A DNA stretch of 64,000 nucleotides from Tubiluchus corallicola (lineage: Eukaryota > Priapulida > Priapulimorpha > Priapulimorphida > Tubiluchidae), in the NCBI GenBank assembly GCA_030141605.1, contig JAQGDQ010000063.1, positions 312,001-376,000 on the forward strand. Direction: 5' to 3'. Each line of letters opens with the position of its first letter. Positions within the stretch are counted from its first letter, which is position 1. The notes beneath the pieces are model-generated. The model did not search any database, was not told the DNA's origin, and saw only the letters and a list, made by a program, of their open reading frames with translations. Both the position numbers and the translations under genes were made by a program. Positions 22,929 to 40,490 of this stretch are shown here, in pieces.

Positions 22929-23782
22929 CTATTTGTACTAGATTTCTCTCATCCTCGTTTTTATATTAGGTATTATTATTTTATTACAGACTTACAGTCA
23001 GAAGCAAATCTAGTTAATTTCAATTAATTCTCATTTCACCTGATTGCTATTACATATTATATTTTTTCAATCTATTTGAAAAAATTTCGTGTGTGCAGCT
23101 AATCAATTACTGGTTTTGAAATTTTTGCTTTTCTGTTTTTAACCTGTATTGATAGCATTTTACTTGTATTTTAAATTGGTATTTTAACTTTCTAAATTTA
23201 CACCTAGTTGTATTTTATTGTAACCAGTGATGAGACTGTGATTAAGTTTTGGATGGTGGAGATTCTTATTTTTTATCTCTAGAAAAACTTTTTCTTAAGA
23301 TAATCAGAACTCACTTTGTTTTTTTAATATTTTTGTGTTGCTTTATGTATTGTGCTGCTATGGTAAGTGCTATTTACCTACTGTTCCATTTACGTACTAT
23401 ATGTGTTTTTACAAGATTCCCCTCTCGTCTCCATCAATGAGGAATATCCATTTGGTATAACTTTGATCTCTCATTATTTGCATTTCTGAAACAGACGACT
23501 TCTTTCATTTCATTTGTTTTGGTTCTATAAATCTAGAATTTTGATATAATGCAGACGCAGATTCTTGCGTTAAATTCCATCTCGAGTAATTTCTCAAAGT
23601 ACGAACAATGAAATATTATCTTAGAAAATTCGCATATGTATTGTATGACGCGCACAAAATATTGCCTTTCTTTTTGAAATGTTCTACGTCGATTTCTACT
23701 TTTGTTGTGTAGATGTAACTCAGATATATTATTTATTAAGTTAAGGACGTCACTTGTACACTTTTAAATCAAATATTTTTGC
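22929..23782 (+). other. spacer between LINE tail and next gene
   Basis: AT-rich sequence without a supported exon. It presumably holds the 5' end or promoter of the following plus-strand gene, but I see no clear TATA box or CpG-rich patch. Confidence 0.3.
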
Positions 23783-29918
<6,136 letters not shown>

Positions 29919-32900
29919 TCACTTAATTATCTTCGAAATTAACTTTCCAAAAATTCTGATATATTTAGTCACATTTCAAACTTTCCACTAGAATCCTTAC
30001 ACGCAGTCAGCCATTTTGAAGTCCAATTTCTTAAATGGTCAGGCAAGTTTCATCGATTGTTTTTCAGAACAACATCTTGCCAGTCACTTTTATAGTCTCC
30101 ACAACCAGTTGTTTATTGTCACTAATTTTAACATAAATCCTCCACTGTCTTTTAGGCAGTAGCCTTTCTAATGAATTTCCTAAAATTATTGTACGCAGTA
30201 ATCTCTTGCGACAGTATGCCCAGATTCTTCCAAAATCTTTGCACAGTCATTTCTTCAAATCAACATTTCGGATTATTTGCATACGTCTGAAGCCAGCCTT
30301 CCAGAATCCTTGTTTGTAGTTTTTCAATGATACTTTGCGAAACTAATTAAAAGATGCTACTTCGAGCGCACTGTTTTTAACATTTAGCAGTGTCTATGTT
30401 TAGCGGTGTCAAAAAAATGATAAAATTGGCTTGCGGTCCTGTTGATAGTCGTGCCTTTAAAGATAAGACTTAGACTTAGATTAATGGGCACTTACGTTTA
30501 ATTATTATAGAAATCTGACCATATACAACATCCTGCAATTGAAACATTTAAGTAAACGTCGTATGCCGTTACCTGACTCCCTAACGTGCACCCCTCTGTA
30601 CTAATTTTTTTAGTTTTGCTTATCAAGCACAAGTTTGATACGAATTTGAAACAGATTTTAATTTATTACTTTTATTCTGTTTTATACATTTACTAAAACC
30701 TTTTTATGTTTTCGCTGATAAAGTTGTATCCCTTGATTATGAACTATCCCTAATTCCCCACAGTTTCATTTATTTACTGTTATTAGTGTATTAAAGTCCT
30801 GCTATTGCCTACCAGTTTTACCTACAGTTAATGCTAGTAAAGCGTGATTGGCTTACTTTTGATAATCTAATAAACTAACAAAGATTTATTAAATGTCAAA
30901 TAATATATCATGCTGAAAATTTTGAAACATAGTCTATCTAAACTGGGTAAAGTCTAATAATTTGTGGTGCAGTATTAGTGTAAGCTGTTAACGTAAGTCA
31001 GTGTATTCTAGGCCTGATCTACACTGTTGTTGTACCATTCCCTCAGTAAGAATATTACCGTAACAATACTGCAACGATAAAGGTGTTGTAACGCCTTGCT
31101 AAGCATTAATAAATTAATTCGTTTTTTATAATTTTAAAGTCCCTTATACGAGAGTAAGTTTTTCTAAAAAAGAGCTGAAACACAAAAGAAACATTTGAAT
31201 TAAAATGCTAATCCGTTATCTTCACTTTTTTTTATTTTATTTTATTTTTACAAAAAATATATTTCATCTTAGCTTATTAATTTATTGTTTCAGTACGAGA
31301 CAAATTCGCAGAATCACAAGTCAGTCACTGGGCAGCATAAATATGATTAAAAAATTATGAATTAGGTTTATTAAAACACAGTTCCTAGAAAGAAACCACA
31401 TATTGATGTTTTACCACAGTGAATCACTGCGTGTTGCTGGACAACACGAAACCTTGCTTATATGCGTAGCGTAAAAAACATAATTCTCTGTCATTGTCTA
31501 AATGATATATTATGTTATAGTACATTATATCATATGATGTCATGTCACGTCACATCATATCAGATCACATCATATCATATCATATCATATCATATCATCA
31601 CACCACATCGCATCACATCACATTATATCATATTTTATATCATATTATATTATTTAAGCACAAAAGTACAAAAATAGCACACAAAGAACAGAAAAAAGGT
31701 ATGTATAACGGTAGGTCTTTACTAGCATGCTAGGGCCAGGATCAAGGACTTAACCCCAAAACAGAAAACTGCTTGCTGGCACATAGTAGACAAATGAGTA
31801 AGGAAATATAAATAATCATTAAAAACAAGTTAAAATGTACAAAAATCAGACGTAAAACACATCCTTAAAAATAAAATAACTTAGTTGTTACAGTTTAAGT
31901 TGATTAAGAGTGAGACCATTCAGCAAATAAAACACGTTAAAATAATTGCAACACTAGCAACTAAGTAAAGACTTATTCTTTATTCATTAGTAATTTACGG
32001 CTTTGCCCTTAAATGCACATTCCTGCTTCCCTTACGCCGCTAACAAGCTCATTCTTTAATTCTTAAAGAGGGATATGCCAAATGACTTTTAATTTAAACA
32101 GAATGTAGAGACGAAGTTTCAAAGTATTACAAAATACAAAGACATAAGTACAATAAAAAAGAAACTAAGCCAGTTAGCCTTGCATTACAATAAACGAGCA
32201 AAAAAATATTAAGTCCCAATTGCATCTTTTAACTATGATTATAACCAAAAAATAGAGTAAAATTAACTAATATTACATTGATGTATAATATCGGTTTTGA
32301 CTACATTTGAATTAATTTTGACTGTGAAAATCTCATTGAGCTTTATAAAACTGGCCAGAAAAGAAAACATTTTGTTTTGTCCTTCATTAAGGTTAATCAA
32401 ATAGTTGTTCTTTATCTAACTCGCATAGCCATAAACTAAACTAAACAGCGTATTTTCTTTCAGCAACTCATAGACGTAAGCGTCGTGCATTTGTTCCTAT
32501 AAACGAAACTAGACTATATATTTCCACTAATTCACTTGCAATTTCAACTGACAATAATAAAATCTAGAACCAGGCCGATATTTCTCCCGCTGACTAATGA
32601 GAAGTTGAAAATTTTTCATAACAGTGTTAGACGGAGCTGTAGCTAAATGTCCCCAATGTACCTGCTGCAGGGGTGTGTGAAATAACTTGCACGCTGATTG
32701 AGCAGTCAATGAAAATGATTGACATTATGTTAGACATCAATTGCCCATAGCCAAGTTGTTTGGGGCGGTCTGAAAAACGCAAGTTTGTGGAGAAGGTCCA
32801 GTGATGGTTAACTCGACAAGAGAAATGGTTGTTAAGTGCTCGGAACCCAAATAAGACCGAGAACAAATCTCCGCCCCGTTTCAGGCTCCTTATTTCAAAA

Positions 32901-33055
32901 GCAACCGAAAAATCGTTGTACGTTTCTTTCCATTTCAACTCCCGCTAGCAGCCTAACAGGGAAATACTACACAAAGGATTTCGCATTGTCTCCAAGCATT
33001 TTTGTTGTGATAGCACGCTCCCATGTAAAGCCAAAAGCACGCCCTCATGATGACC
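29919..33055. other. gene-poor spacer after the unrecognised gene
   Basis: No supported exon. A possible poly(A) signal AATAAA for the upstream gene lies at 30869-30874. A pentanucleotide array lies at 31525-31650. The remainder is AT-rich and unstructured. Confidence 0.4.
31525..31650. repeat. ATCAT/CACAT pentanucleotide array
   Basis: Tandem TCATA/TCACA-type five-base units with point variation, giving a local T/C versus A/G strand asymmetry. Confidence 0.85.
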
Positions 33056-33060
33056 TGCAC

Positions 33061-33225
33061 GTTCTCTCGCAAGTTCTTGCGTAAGTGAACTCTCATTAAC
33101 TCTCTGAGAGTTTGCAATAACTTGCGAGAGAACTTGCAAAGGCGTTCACACTCGCGAGTTTACTCTCAGAGAGAACTTGTACAAGAGTTTGCGAGAGACA
33201 ACTCTTTAGTCTGAACGCGCGTAAG
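33061..33225. repeat. inverted-repeat cluster, likely end of a DNA transposon
   Basis: GTTCTCTCGCAAGTT (33061-33075) pairs perfectly with AACTTGCGAGAGAAC (33119-33133). Inside the loop is a 15-bp palindrome, AACTCTCTGAGAGTT (33098-33112). Further GCGAGAGA and ACTCTCAGAGAGAAC words follow, ending near CTGAACGCGCG. Clustered subterminal repeats beside a GCGTTCACACTCGCGAG word resemble termini of Harbinger/hAT-type transposons, but no transposase or partner end was found. Confidence 0.5.
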
Positions 33226-33490
33226 AATTGACCTGGCGACTATTATATACATACATCTTTTTGATACATCAGTACAGTACAAGTTGCTGAGCAAACTGCG
33301 CGTGTTTTTTCCGCTCTCTTGCTAGACTATAAATGCTGTACACAATCATGGTCTATTACTATACATTGCATAGTGAGCCAGTATGTATTGAGATCAAGTT
33401 TTGTTAGTACAACGCGATTATTTGATGATAGTCTATAATTGTCCCTTTTTGTAAATAAAATAAGTAAATTGGGATACAATTGAAGTTGAG

Positions 33491-34170
33491 ATGGAAACGC
33501 AATTAACCACGAATGCCATGCAAGCTGTTTCTGGCTTAAATCTTGATGCAGACCTTGTTAAAAAGTTACTTCAACCTGAATCATTTGAAGCTGTCAAGGT
33601 AATTATTAACATTTTCATGCAACCGATCATCTCTAAAACATGCGAGCAATCTTTGCTGGTGGTGATCGCATTTCTGCTGCTCTTAATGATAAAGTTATTA
33701 TTCTTGAATCTAAAGTTAATGATTTAGAACAATATTCAAGGCGTAGTTCGCTACGTTTTTATGGCTTCCCAGAATCGCATAACAAAAAGACGAACGATAT
33801 AATTATTGGCTATTTAGCTGAGGAGCTTGGCTATTGATGCTAGTGACATTGTTTGCTCGCACAGAATCAGCCGTAAATCCGAGAAAAAAACTTATCCGAG
33901 AGCTATTTTATGTAAGTTTGTCCGAAGAAACACTAAAAATCGTGTTATGTCTTCGAATAAGGATTTGATCAAGCATTCTCGTGAAAATAAGGCTCCTCTT
34001 TCTAAAGTAGTTACTGGAGAAGATCTAACTCCCACTAACTCAGGTCTGGTAAAGAAAGCCATTGCAATGAGGAACACCGAAAACCTTAGAGGTTAGAGGC
34101 TTGCGTGGAAACAGGCATTCTATAAAGACCATGACTGATCTTGAACGCATTGTTGGTGTGTCATGTGAGT
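33491..34170 (+). pseudogene. LINE ORF1p-like pseudogene (coiled coil plus L1-type RRM)
   Basis: Three frames in series give an ORF1-type protein: a start at 33491 (METQLTTNAMQ), a coiled-coil end and RRM start (KVNDLEQYSRRSSLRFYGFPE, 33640 frame), then the rest of the RRM and C-terminal region (DIVCSHRISRKSEKK, ILCKFVRRNTKNRVM, 33827 frame). The LEQYSRR-x-SLR-x-YG motif is typical of ORF1 proteins of non-LTR elements. Two frameshifts make it non-functional. Confidence 0.8.
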
Positions 34171-34599
34171 CTGCTCACCACAAATCTATGCCGATTCTGG
34201 AACCAGTTACTGATCTATCGACTTCTCATCTTGTGCAAGATAGTGGAAAATCTAATCAACAGAAGATAGTTGCGTCAGCTGTTTGTTTTTGTTTTTTCTG
34301 TTCTTTTTTGTGTAAGCTGAGTGGTGGCTTATAGGGTACGTAGTTCAAACAGTTTGTTGTATTCTTTTTTTCCTATATTTTCAACTTTTGCGCCAATATC
34401 ACACCCATTTTGTATCATGTTAGGCCAAAACTCGTACTGTACTTCGCGCAGATGAAACCTCTCTTGGCCCATTCATATTCAACTAATCGCCTCTAAAATA
34501 TCACGTTCTTTTGGCTTAATGAGCAAACTAAAATACATGATTCCCCAGTTGATTTTACTAATTCTGTATCCTTCACTAGTAATGTCTCGTATGTCTTAT

Positions 34600-35230
34600 C
34601 AGTTGTTGAACTAGGGTCAATCAGTAAACTGGGATAATAACAGAACGTTCAAGCTTAAAAAAAGCAATTATAGAACAGTGGCACGTGCTCCGTATCTCAC
34701 TCATACCAAAGCTGTTTTCCGCCAATTTAAAGTACTGAAGTTTGAACATTTATTTGCGGTTACAAAACTTAAATTTTATTTTAAATATTGCAATCATTTA
34801 TTACCTGCTTATTTACAGTTTTTACCTATAATGCGAGGAACTGATTACCATGAATACCCAACAAAAGCTAGAGAAAAACTATACATCCACCTAACTTACA
34901 TTTAATATTTTCAGATCGTACTTTGCCGTATATCATTTTTCTTTAGTTAATAATCTTCTAAATCATGTAACTAATGAGGTTCATGCTCATGGTTATAAAT
35001 CCTTCACCAAGCACTGTAAATTATTTTTCCATAATACTTATGAAATTGATATTAATCCATTTTTCTGTACAGCCACATCACACCCGACCATAAGATAATA
35101 GGCTTGTTTCTTTTCTTTCCTTTCTTCTTTCTTGTTCTTCACTCACTCACGCTCTCATTCATTCATGTAGTTATCATTCCTTTATTTTATTGTGTAATTC
35201 CGTCAAACACGGAATTAATCTCAATCCTAA
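34600..35230 (+). mobile_element. LINE ORF2 C-terminal tail and 3'UTR, internally deleted copy
   Basis: 34680-34905 reads APYLTHTKAVFRQFKVLKFEH, FYFKYCNHLLPAYLQ and YPTKAREKLYI, the typical end of the ORF2 protein. It comes only ~430 bp after the ORF1 relic, with no endonuclease or polymerase between, so the copy has lost most of ORF2. The 3'UTR contains a pyrimidine-rich tract (35107-35160) and runs to about 35225. An inverted second copy of this tail lies at 36096-36312. Confidence 0.75.
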
Positions 35231-35759
35231 TGCCATCTATAATAGTTTAGTTTTCTGCTGTCCAATTTTCTGTAAAATAGTGTCACTAATTCCAAATAAC
35301 ATTAGCATTACTAATTACGTCAATATTATTAGGAGCTCCAAAGTGCTTAAAGACACCACTTGCAATTATATTTGTTGTAAATCGTTTTGCTATGCATATT
35401 TAGAAGATGCGGATTGTGGACTATTTCGCCCGTGGTCAATTGCGCATGCGTTCGTTTGTTCTGAAGCCGGCAGAGATATTTTTGCTGGGTAACTACATTG
35501 TGTTGTTGATTTCAACATATTGTTGCTTCTTGTGCTAAAATAATGCTATAATAAGACATCATATTATTTTCCATAGGTTTAGGTTGTACGGGAACAAAAG
35601 TACATGCTTTGAATTTAATGCATCTCTGACGACTGAAGCATGAGCTCGAGATCTCGTGGATAAACCTAGTTATACAGGTATGTCCTTCAGCTGAACACGT
35701 CTATTTTTTGGTGTAATTATTACAGAATTTGTAAATACTGCGCAATATTTCATAGGCAA

Positions 35760-35762
<3 letters not shown>

Positions 35763-35817
<55 letters not shown>

Positions 35818-35818
35818 T
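35763..35818. repeat. (TA)n(TG)n compound microsatellite
   Basis: About 16 TA units directly followed by about 11 TG units, in the spacer between the two inverted LINE tails. Confidence 0.95.
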
Positions 35819-36095
35819 ATTACTAATTCAAAGTATACATTCACCATGCATATAGCACAATTGTACGAATGTTATGTGGGTTAGTAGTGAAGACTCAACT
35901 AGCATGCATGGGCAGCATGGTGACTAGTGAAACCTAATTACTTTGCCGCATAACGCAGATGTAATAGACAATTATATGCACGGAAGCCATTAATGCGGGT
36001 AAAGTCAAAGAAATTAAAATGATGGAAAGCATAGAATATAGATTCTCTTGATAGGTGTATTTCGCTACGTGCTAAAATACGTGCTTGTGGATATA

Positions 36096-36312
36096 ATGAG
36101 ATTAATTCAGTGTTTGACGGAATTACACAATAAAATAAAGGAACGATAACTACATGAATGAATGAGAGCGTGAGTGAGTGAAGAACAAGAAAGAAGAAAG
36201 GAAGGCAGAAATGAAACAGGAAAGTAAGAAGGAAGAAAGGAAAGAAAAGAAACAAGCCTATTATCTTACGGTCGGGTGTCGTATGGCTGAACAGAAAAAT
36301 GGATTAATATAA
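36096..36312 (-). mobile_element. second copy of the same LINE 3' tail, opposite strand
   Basis: The reverse complement is nearly identical to 35052-35225 over its whole length, sharing the GACCATAAGATAATAGGC-like word, the pyrimidine tract and TTCCGTCAAACAC. It carries about 40 extra bases in the pyrimidine tract. The pair forms an inverted repeat with an ~870-bp spacer. Confidence 0.85.
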
Positions 36313-36453
36313 GAGTAAAGTAACAAATGAGTGAAGAAAAGAATAGGTTATCAAATGTAAGGAAGAATCGCTGAAAATTCAAGGAACTAATGCATAAAAG
36401 ATATGAGTGAGGGTGTTAGAAGGAAACGAGGACAGAGAGTGAGAGAGTGCATG

Positions 36454-36454
<1 letters not shown>

Positions 36455-36523
<69 letters not shown>

Positions 36524-36535
36524 AGAGAAAGAGAG
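36455..36535. repeat. (GA)n microsatellite
   Basis: A purine-only run of AAAG, GA and a short G tract, close to the inner side of the inverted LINE tail. Confidence 0.93.
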
Positions 36536-37287
36536 AATGATACTTTTAAACAACGTTTAAATTTCACTCTTAATACAGCCAAGGACGGTAATTATTAATT
36601 ATAATTATGACTCTTATCTCTACATGTTTCTTTACCGTGACAGGAAATAAATCGTCAATGCGGCCTAACAGTAAAGGTATACTTGACACTTGCCGCTTGT
36701 CTATGCAGATTCCCTTTGATATTTCACTACATACGTGTGCTTTCTCCGTTATGCACGGCCCGGATAAAAGAACAACTTGACATCTCACCGCTATGATTCT
36801 ATCTAAATAAAAACTCGCTGGAACGTAAGATGCTGTAACTTTAAGACATAATGTGCTGTTTGTGCCACTGATTACTCACGGTACCCTGTTAACGCCACGT
36901 TTTAACGACTCTGTCTGTGAAAACATGAGACATAATTAAGACACGCACACGTGCACGCAGCCGCATGTCACGTTTTTGGGCTCACCAACGTTTGCACACA
37001 CAAATATATATATACTCAAGGCACAAAGCTAAAACGCGAAATTATTGCACTAATTTTACTACTACGTCACCTCTTCCTTTCCTTTTCAGTCACTCTATGG
37101 CCTTACAGCTTCGCTCCAGGCATGAAATGAAACGATATATCGCTAAGCAACTAGCTGCCTATATAGTGAATGGACTACACTTAATAGATATTAACCTTTT
37201 CTAAATTTCCTTAGGCTAGGCTACTGAAAAATATGACTGAACGATAAGCAGACTAACTGGCAACTCGTAATCAAGCTGGTCGCGTAT

Positions 37288-37462
37288 TTGGTCATTGGTC
37301 ACCTCCTCTACCTGCGTGAATAACCATTACTTGTAACTCTTTTTTATTGCAACTTGGTCATTGGTCACCTCTTCTACCTACGTGACTGATTAGCAACTTG
37401 TAAATCTTTTTTATTGCAACTTAGTCATTGGTCACCTCCTCTACCTACGCAACTTTTCTGCT
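37288..37462. repeat. three tandem copies of a ~66-bp unit
   Basis: The word GTCATTGGTCACCTCCTCTA, or a one-base variant, occurs at 37291, 37357 and 37424 (spacing 66 and 67 bp). TTTTTTATTGCAACTT separates the copies. The third unit is truncated. Confidence 0.88.
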
Positions 37463-39019
37463 TGGACCAATTCTTATTAAACTTATAGTTGGGCTAGCCT
37501 AACAGTCATATCTTCCCATGTTGTATCGATTTTGAAAGCAATTACGTGAACGCACGTCGGCCATATCCGTGCTTAAATGGCTTCCTGATCTACAGTCAAT
37601 GACAAGCAAGTCAAAGCCACCTAGTATTATTGATTGCGTGTTAGCAAGGACAGTTTGTACGCGTGTGCTGCCGAGCAGTCGAATAAATAATCATGAAAGC
37701 TTGTCCGTCTAATCAGGTTAAGGAAGAGAAAGCATTTGAAACTGTAATTACTGTTAGATATATACAGGGTTTGCGGATTCCTTTCAAGCCCTAATCAGCT
37801 CAACTCGCCAATGCCGTCAGCAACGGTCGTTCCACAATTTACTATGATGAGCAAAATTCAGGCAAAACGTTGATTATATCTAATCAAGTGTCACTTTCCA
37901 GCAACAAATCTTGCAACAAATAAAATACGCTTGATGTTCATTCAGATGAACCAATGGAAAAATTGTATATTTCCTTCAGTCTTGTGTGGCTGCTTCTTGA
38001 TATACGTACGTGACACGCTTTAGAACATAGATTTTAAAGCTTAATTAGGATTTTTAAGCTCAAAATAATTTATATCATTTTAAAACGGCTGCTTACTAAT
38101 CGTAAATGTAATTTATAATTTCTAGGCTGGCTTGCATTGAATTTTTTTTTGATAACTTGAAAAATGGTTACCTATTAAAAATGTTCAAAGCCTCACAAGG
38201 ACGCGTGGTTTCCATGGACACATGGGTTTAGTCCAGTTTAATGACTTGGAGTTACAGCCTCTGCCAAGTAAAAAGTTAAGCGCAAAGGATCTAAATTTCT
38301 TACCTCGTCTAGTAGATGGAAATTGCAAGGCTGTGAGAGAAACAATAGGATTATCTATATTCCTGTCGTTAAACGTAAAAGACTGTGAGAGAAACAACAG
38401 AATTACCAATTTCAGTTAGTGAGCCGTTAGGTTTTTAATTCGACATATATATTCATATACAAACCGACTGTGTGATTTATTTGTTTGCTGCACATATATT
38501 ACGATTTCAGTGAAGATTAGTAGCATTAGGCAGTAGTACTAGTAGTTCATGTAGTTCCAAAGAACTTCAGGACACATGGTTTACAATACAAATTATAACA
38601 TGAAAATCAAGATCAATCATTCATAATTGATCGTAATTGTGAAAACAAGAAGTAATTCTTCGTGAAACATTTATTTTGACTTCCAACATACTTTCCAACA
38701 TATATAATATGCTGCTTTCCTAAGGAAAAGAATGCAGTTAACGGCCTACTATACATGTAATAACAATCACTAAATGGCCAGTACATTTACTTACGAAACA
38801 AAATGTGTTTTTATTTCTGACAAAATCTATGTTGCATTTTGAAAAATTGTATCATATACAAATATAATAAAGGTGCAAAATGTACACAAATATTTACAAC
38901 ATATACAAATGGAATCACAAAAAAAAAACAATAGAGTAGCCAGAATACAGAAAACTGACAGCAACTGTCAAACTGCTTTAATAGATAGTTTGATAGTTCA
39001 AGAGTTTTTTTCATTGCAG
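37463..39019 (+). other. spacer and presumed 5' region of the neurensin-like gene
   Basis: No coding exon is seen. The neurensin-like coding exon starts with a splice acceptor, so at least one non-coding 5' exon should lie here or further upstream, but I could not identify it. Confidence 0.3.
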
Positions 39020-39021
39020 AC

Positions 39022-39825
39022 ATGGAAAGATCAGACACATCTGAAACACAACCCGAAACAGATGACCAACCTGCTGCTTCAGAAACAGGTGAGGAAGCAG
39101 ACAAAGAAGAAAATGATGTCGCAGACGATGGACGGCGTAAGCGCCGCAAATATAGAAAGACAACTTGGGCACCTGGAAAGCCATCACTAGAGAGCGTGAC
39201 AGAAGCAGATGGAGATGACGCTGCAGAGCCCACACAACCCTCAATTTGTCCAAATTTTGGAGTTCGTTCTTACATACATCATTTCTATGAATCAATGGCT
39301 GTGCGAAATCCTCACCTTTATGAAGAGTTGTCACGCGATGAGGAATTTCAGTACCTCATTAAACCACGACATCGTCGATGCAGTTCTATTTGGTGGAAGA
39401 TTGGATTATGGAGTGGATTTAACCTGCTGATATTTGGGTTAATAGCGATACTTGTAGGCTACCTGGTACCGGAGAGACCAGTAGTGATTGGCCATGTAAA
39501 AGATTATGAGATGATCAACAAAAATAATTTGGCTTTTAACACCAACCTTGACACTTGCAAGCTTGTTGGATTAATCGTTTTCTGTATCGGAGGATGCATG
39601 CTTGGCATTTCTCTCCTCTTCCCCAGCTTCTTACATCAGTGGTGTGAAGATGACGTTGTGGCATCTGAGCCATTCAAAATCTCTGCCCAAGATCCAGAGA
39701 AAGTGCCACTCAGCCCTACCGAGAAGAAAGTTCCAGCCACACCTGAAATGAAAAATATTCAGCCTGAGAGAGATATGAAGGAGGCCTGCATGGCAACCAA
39801 AGGTGGCATGTACACAGTTCCATAG
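39022..39825 (+). CDS. neurensin-like two-pass membrane protein (267 aa)
   Basis: Neurensins are small vesicular membrane proteins of neurons linked to vesicle transport and neurite growth. The coding region is a single exon. A splice acceptor (tttcattgcag) ends at 39019, two bases before the ATG, so a 5'UTR intron is expected. Residues 1-75 are acidic and disordered with a basic patch (RRKRRKYRK, 38-46). CPNFGVRSYIHHFYE (76-90) matches the conserved C-x-x-x-G[VI]RSYLHQFYE block that precedes the first membrane segment in neurensins. Membrane segments are at ~124-149 (IWWKIGLWSGFN through LVGYLVPERP) and ~180-203 (KLVGLIVFCIGG through LLFPSFL), joined by a ~30-residue loop with FNTNLDTCKL. 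The C-terminal ~60 residues are polar with SP and TP sites. Vertebrate neurensins are somewhat shorter (~195-220 aa); the extra length is mainly the N-terminus. Orthology to NRSN1 or NRSN2 cannot be decided, so no symbol is given. Confidence 0.85.
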   Translation: MERSDTSETQPETDDQPAASETGEEADKEENDVADDGRRKRRKYRKTTWAPGKPSLESVTEADGDDAAEPTQPSICPNFGVRSYIHHFYESMAVRNPHLYEELSRDEEFQYLIKPRHRRCSSIWWKIGLWSGFNLLIFGLIAILVGYLVPERPVVIGHVKDYEMINKNNLAFNTNLDTCKLVGLIVFCIGGCMLGISLLFPSFLHQWCEDDVVASEPFKISAQDPEKVPLSPTEKKVPATPEMKNIQPERDMKEACMATKGGMYTVP

Positions 39826-40490
39826 TCCTTGCAAAAAAGCAATCATTGACATTATAAGCAATTCTTGTACTCAGTGTTACAGCCACACTATATTAACAAT
39901 ACAGCCAATGCAGGTTGGAAAGTTGTAGGAACCCTGGTGTAATGCAGATGGTGATTGTGAAGATGCGGCTTAAAAATAATTTGATTTATATAATACGTTG
40001 AACTGTTTCGAAGTTCATGTTACACTAAATAATAATGTTTGAACCATGTTAATTGTTATACATGTGTTTAACAAAATCACATTCTTAGTCACTATCCAAC
40101 AAGAAAAACTGGATTTGGTATGGAACATTTGCATAACAAGTCCTTGAAGCCTTATTATATATGAGATGAAGATGACAGAAGCGTAAATGATCTAATATTG
40201 TTAAATTATGATTATTGAAATTTATTGTGAAACAAATTGTTGTATAATTGTTTGTAAAAATGTCAAAAGTTTCACTATTTATAAAGTATACAAGTGGTAT
40301 TGAATTAACCAATAAAATTGATCTTGTAATGTATATACCAACTTAAGATGTTCTGCATTATGTTCTTATCTTATTGTACAGGTAAGCTAAGTTGTGCTAC
40401 TCAAAGAGTATTTGGACAATAAGTTATTATCATTAATACAGTGCTTCAGTTTTTTTTCTGTCAACTACAATAATAAAGACGACTGTGATA
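39826..40490 (+). other. 3'UTR of the neurensin-like gene
   Basis: AATAAA signals at 40311-40316 and near 40472 follow about 490 and 650 nt after the stop. No other feature is seen. Confidence 0.45.

Noticed and set aside
36379-36582. Ser/Leu-repeat frame on the minus strand
   Set aside because: Translation of the (GA)n microsatellite.
37760-37860. tatatacagggtttgcggat as a transposon terminus
   Set aside because: Resembles a mariner-type end by a few bases only; no inverted partner or transposase text nearby.
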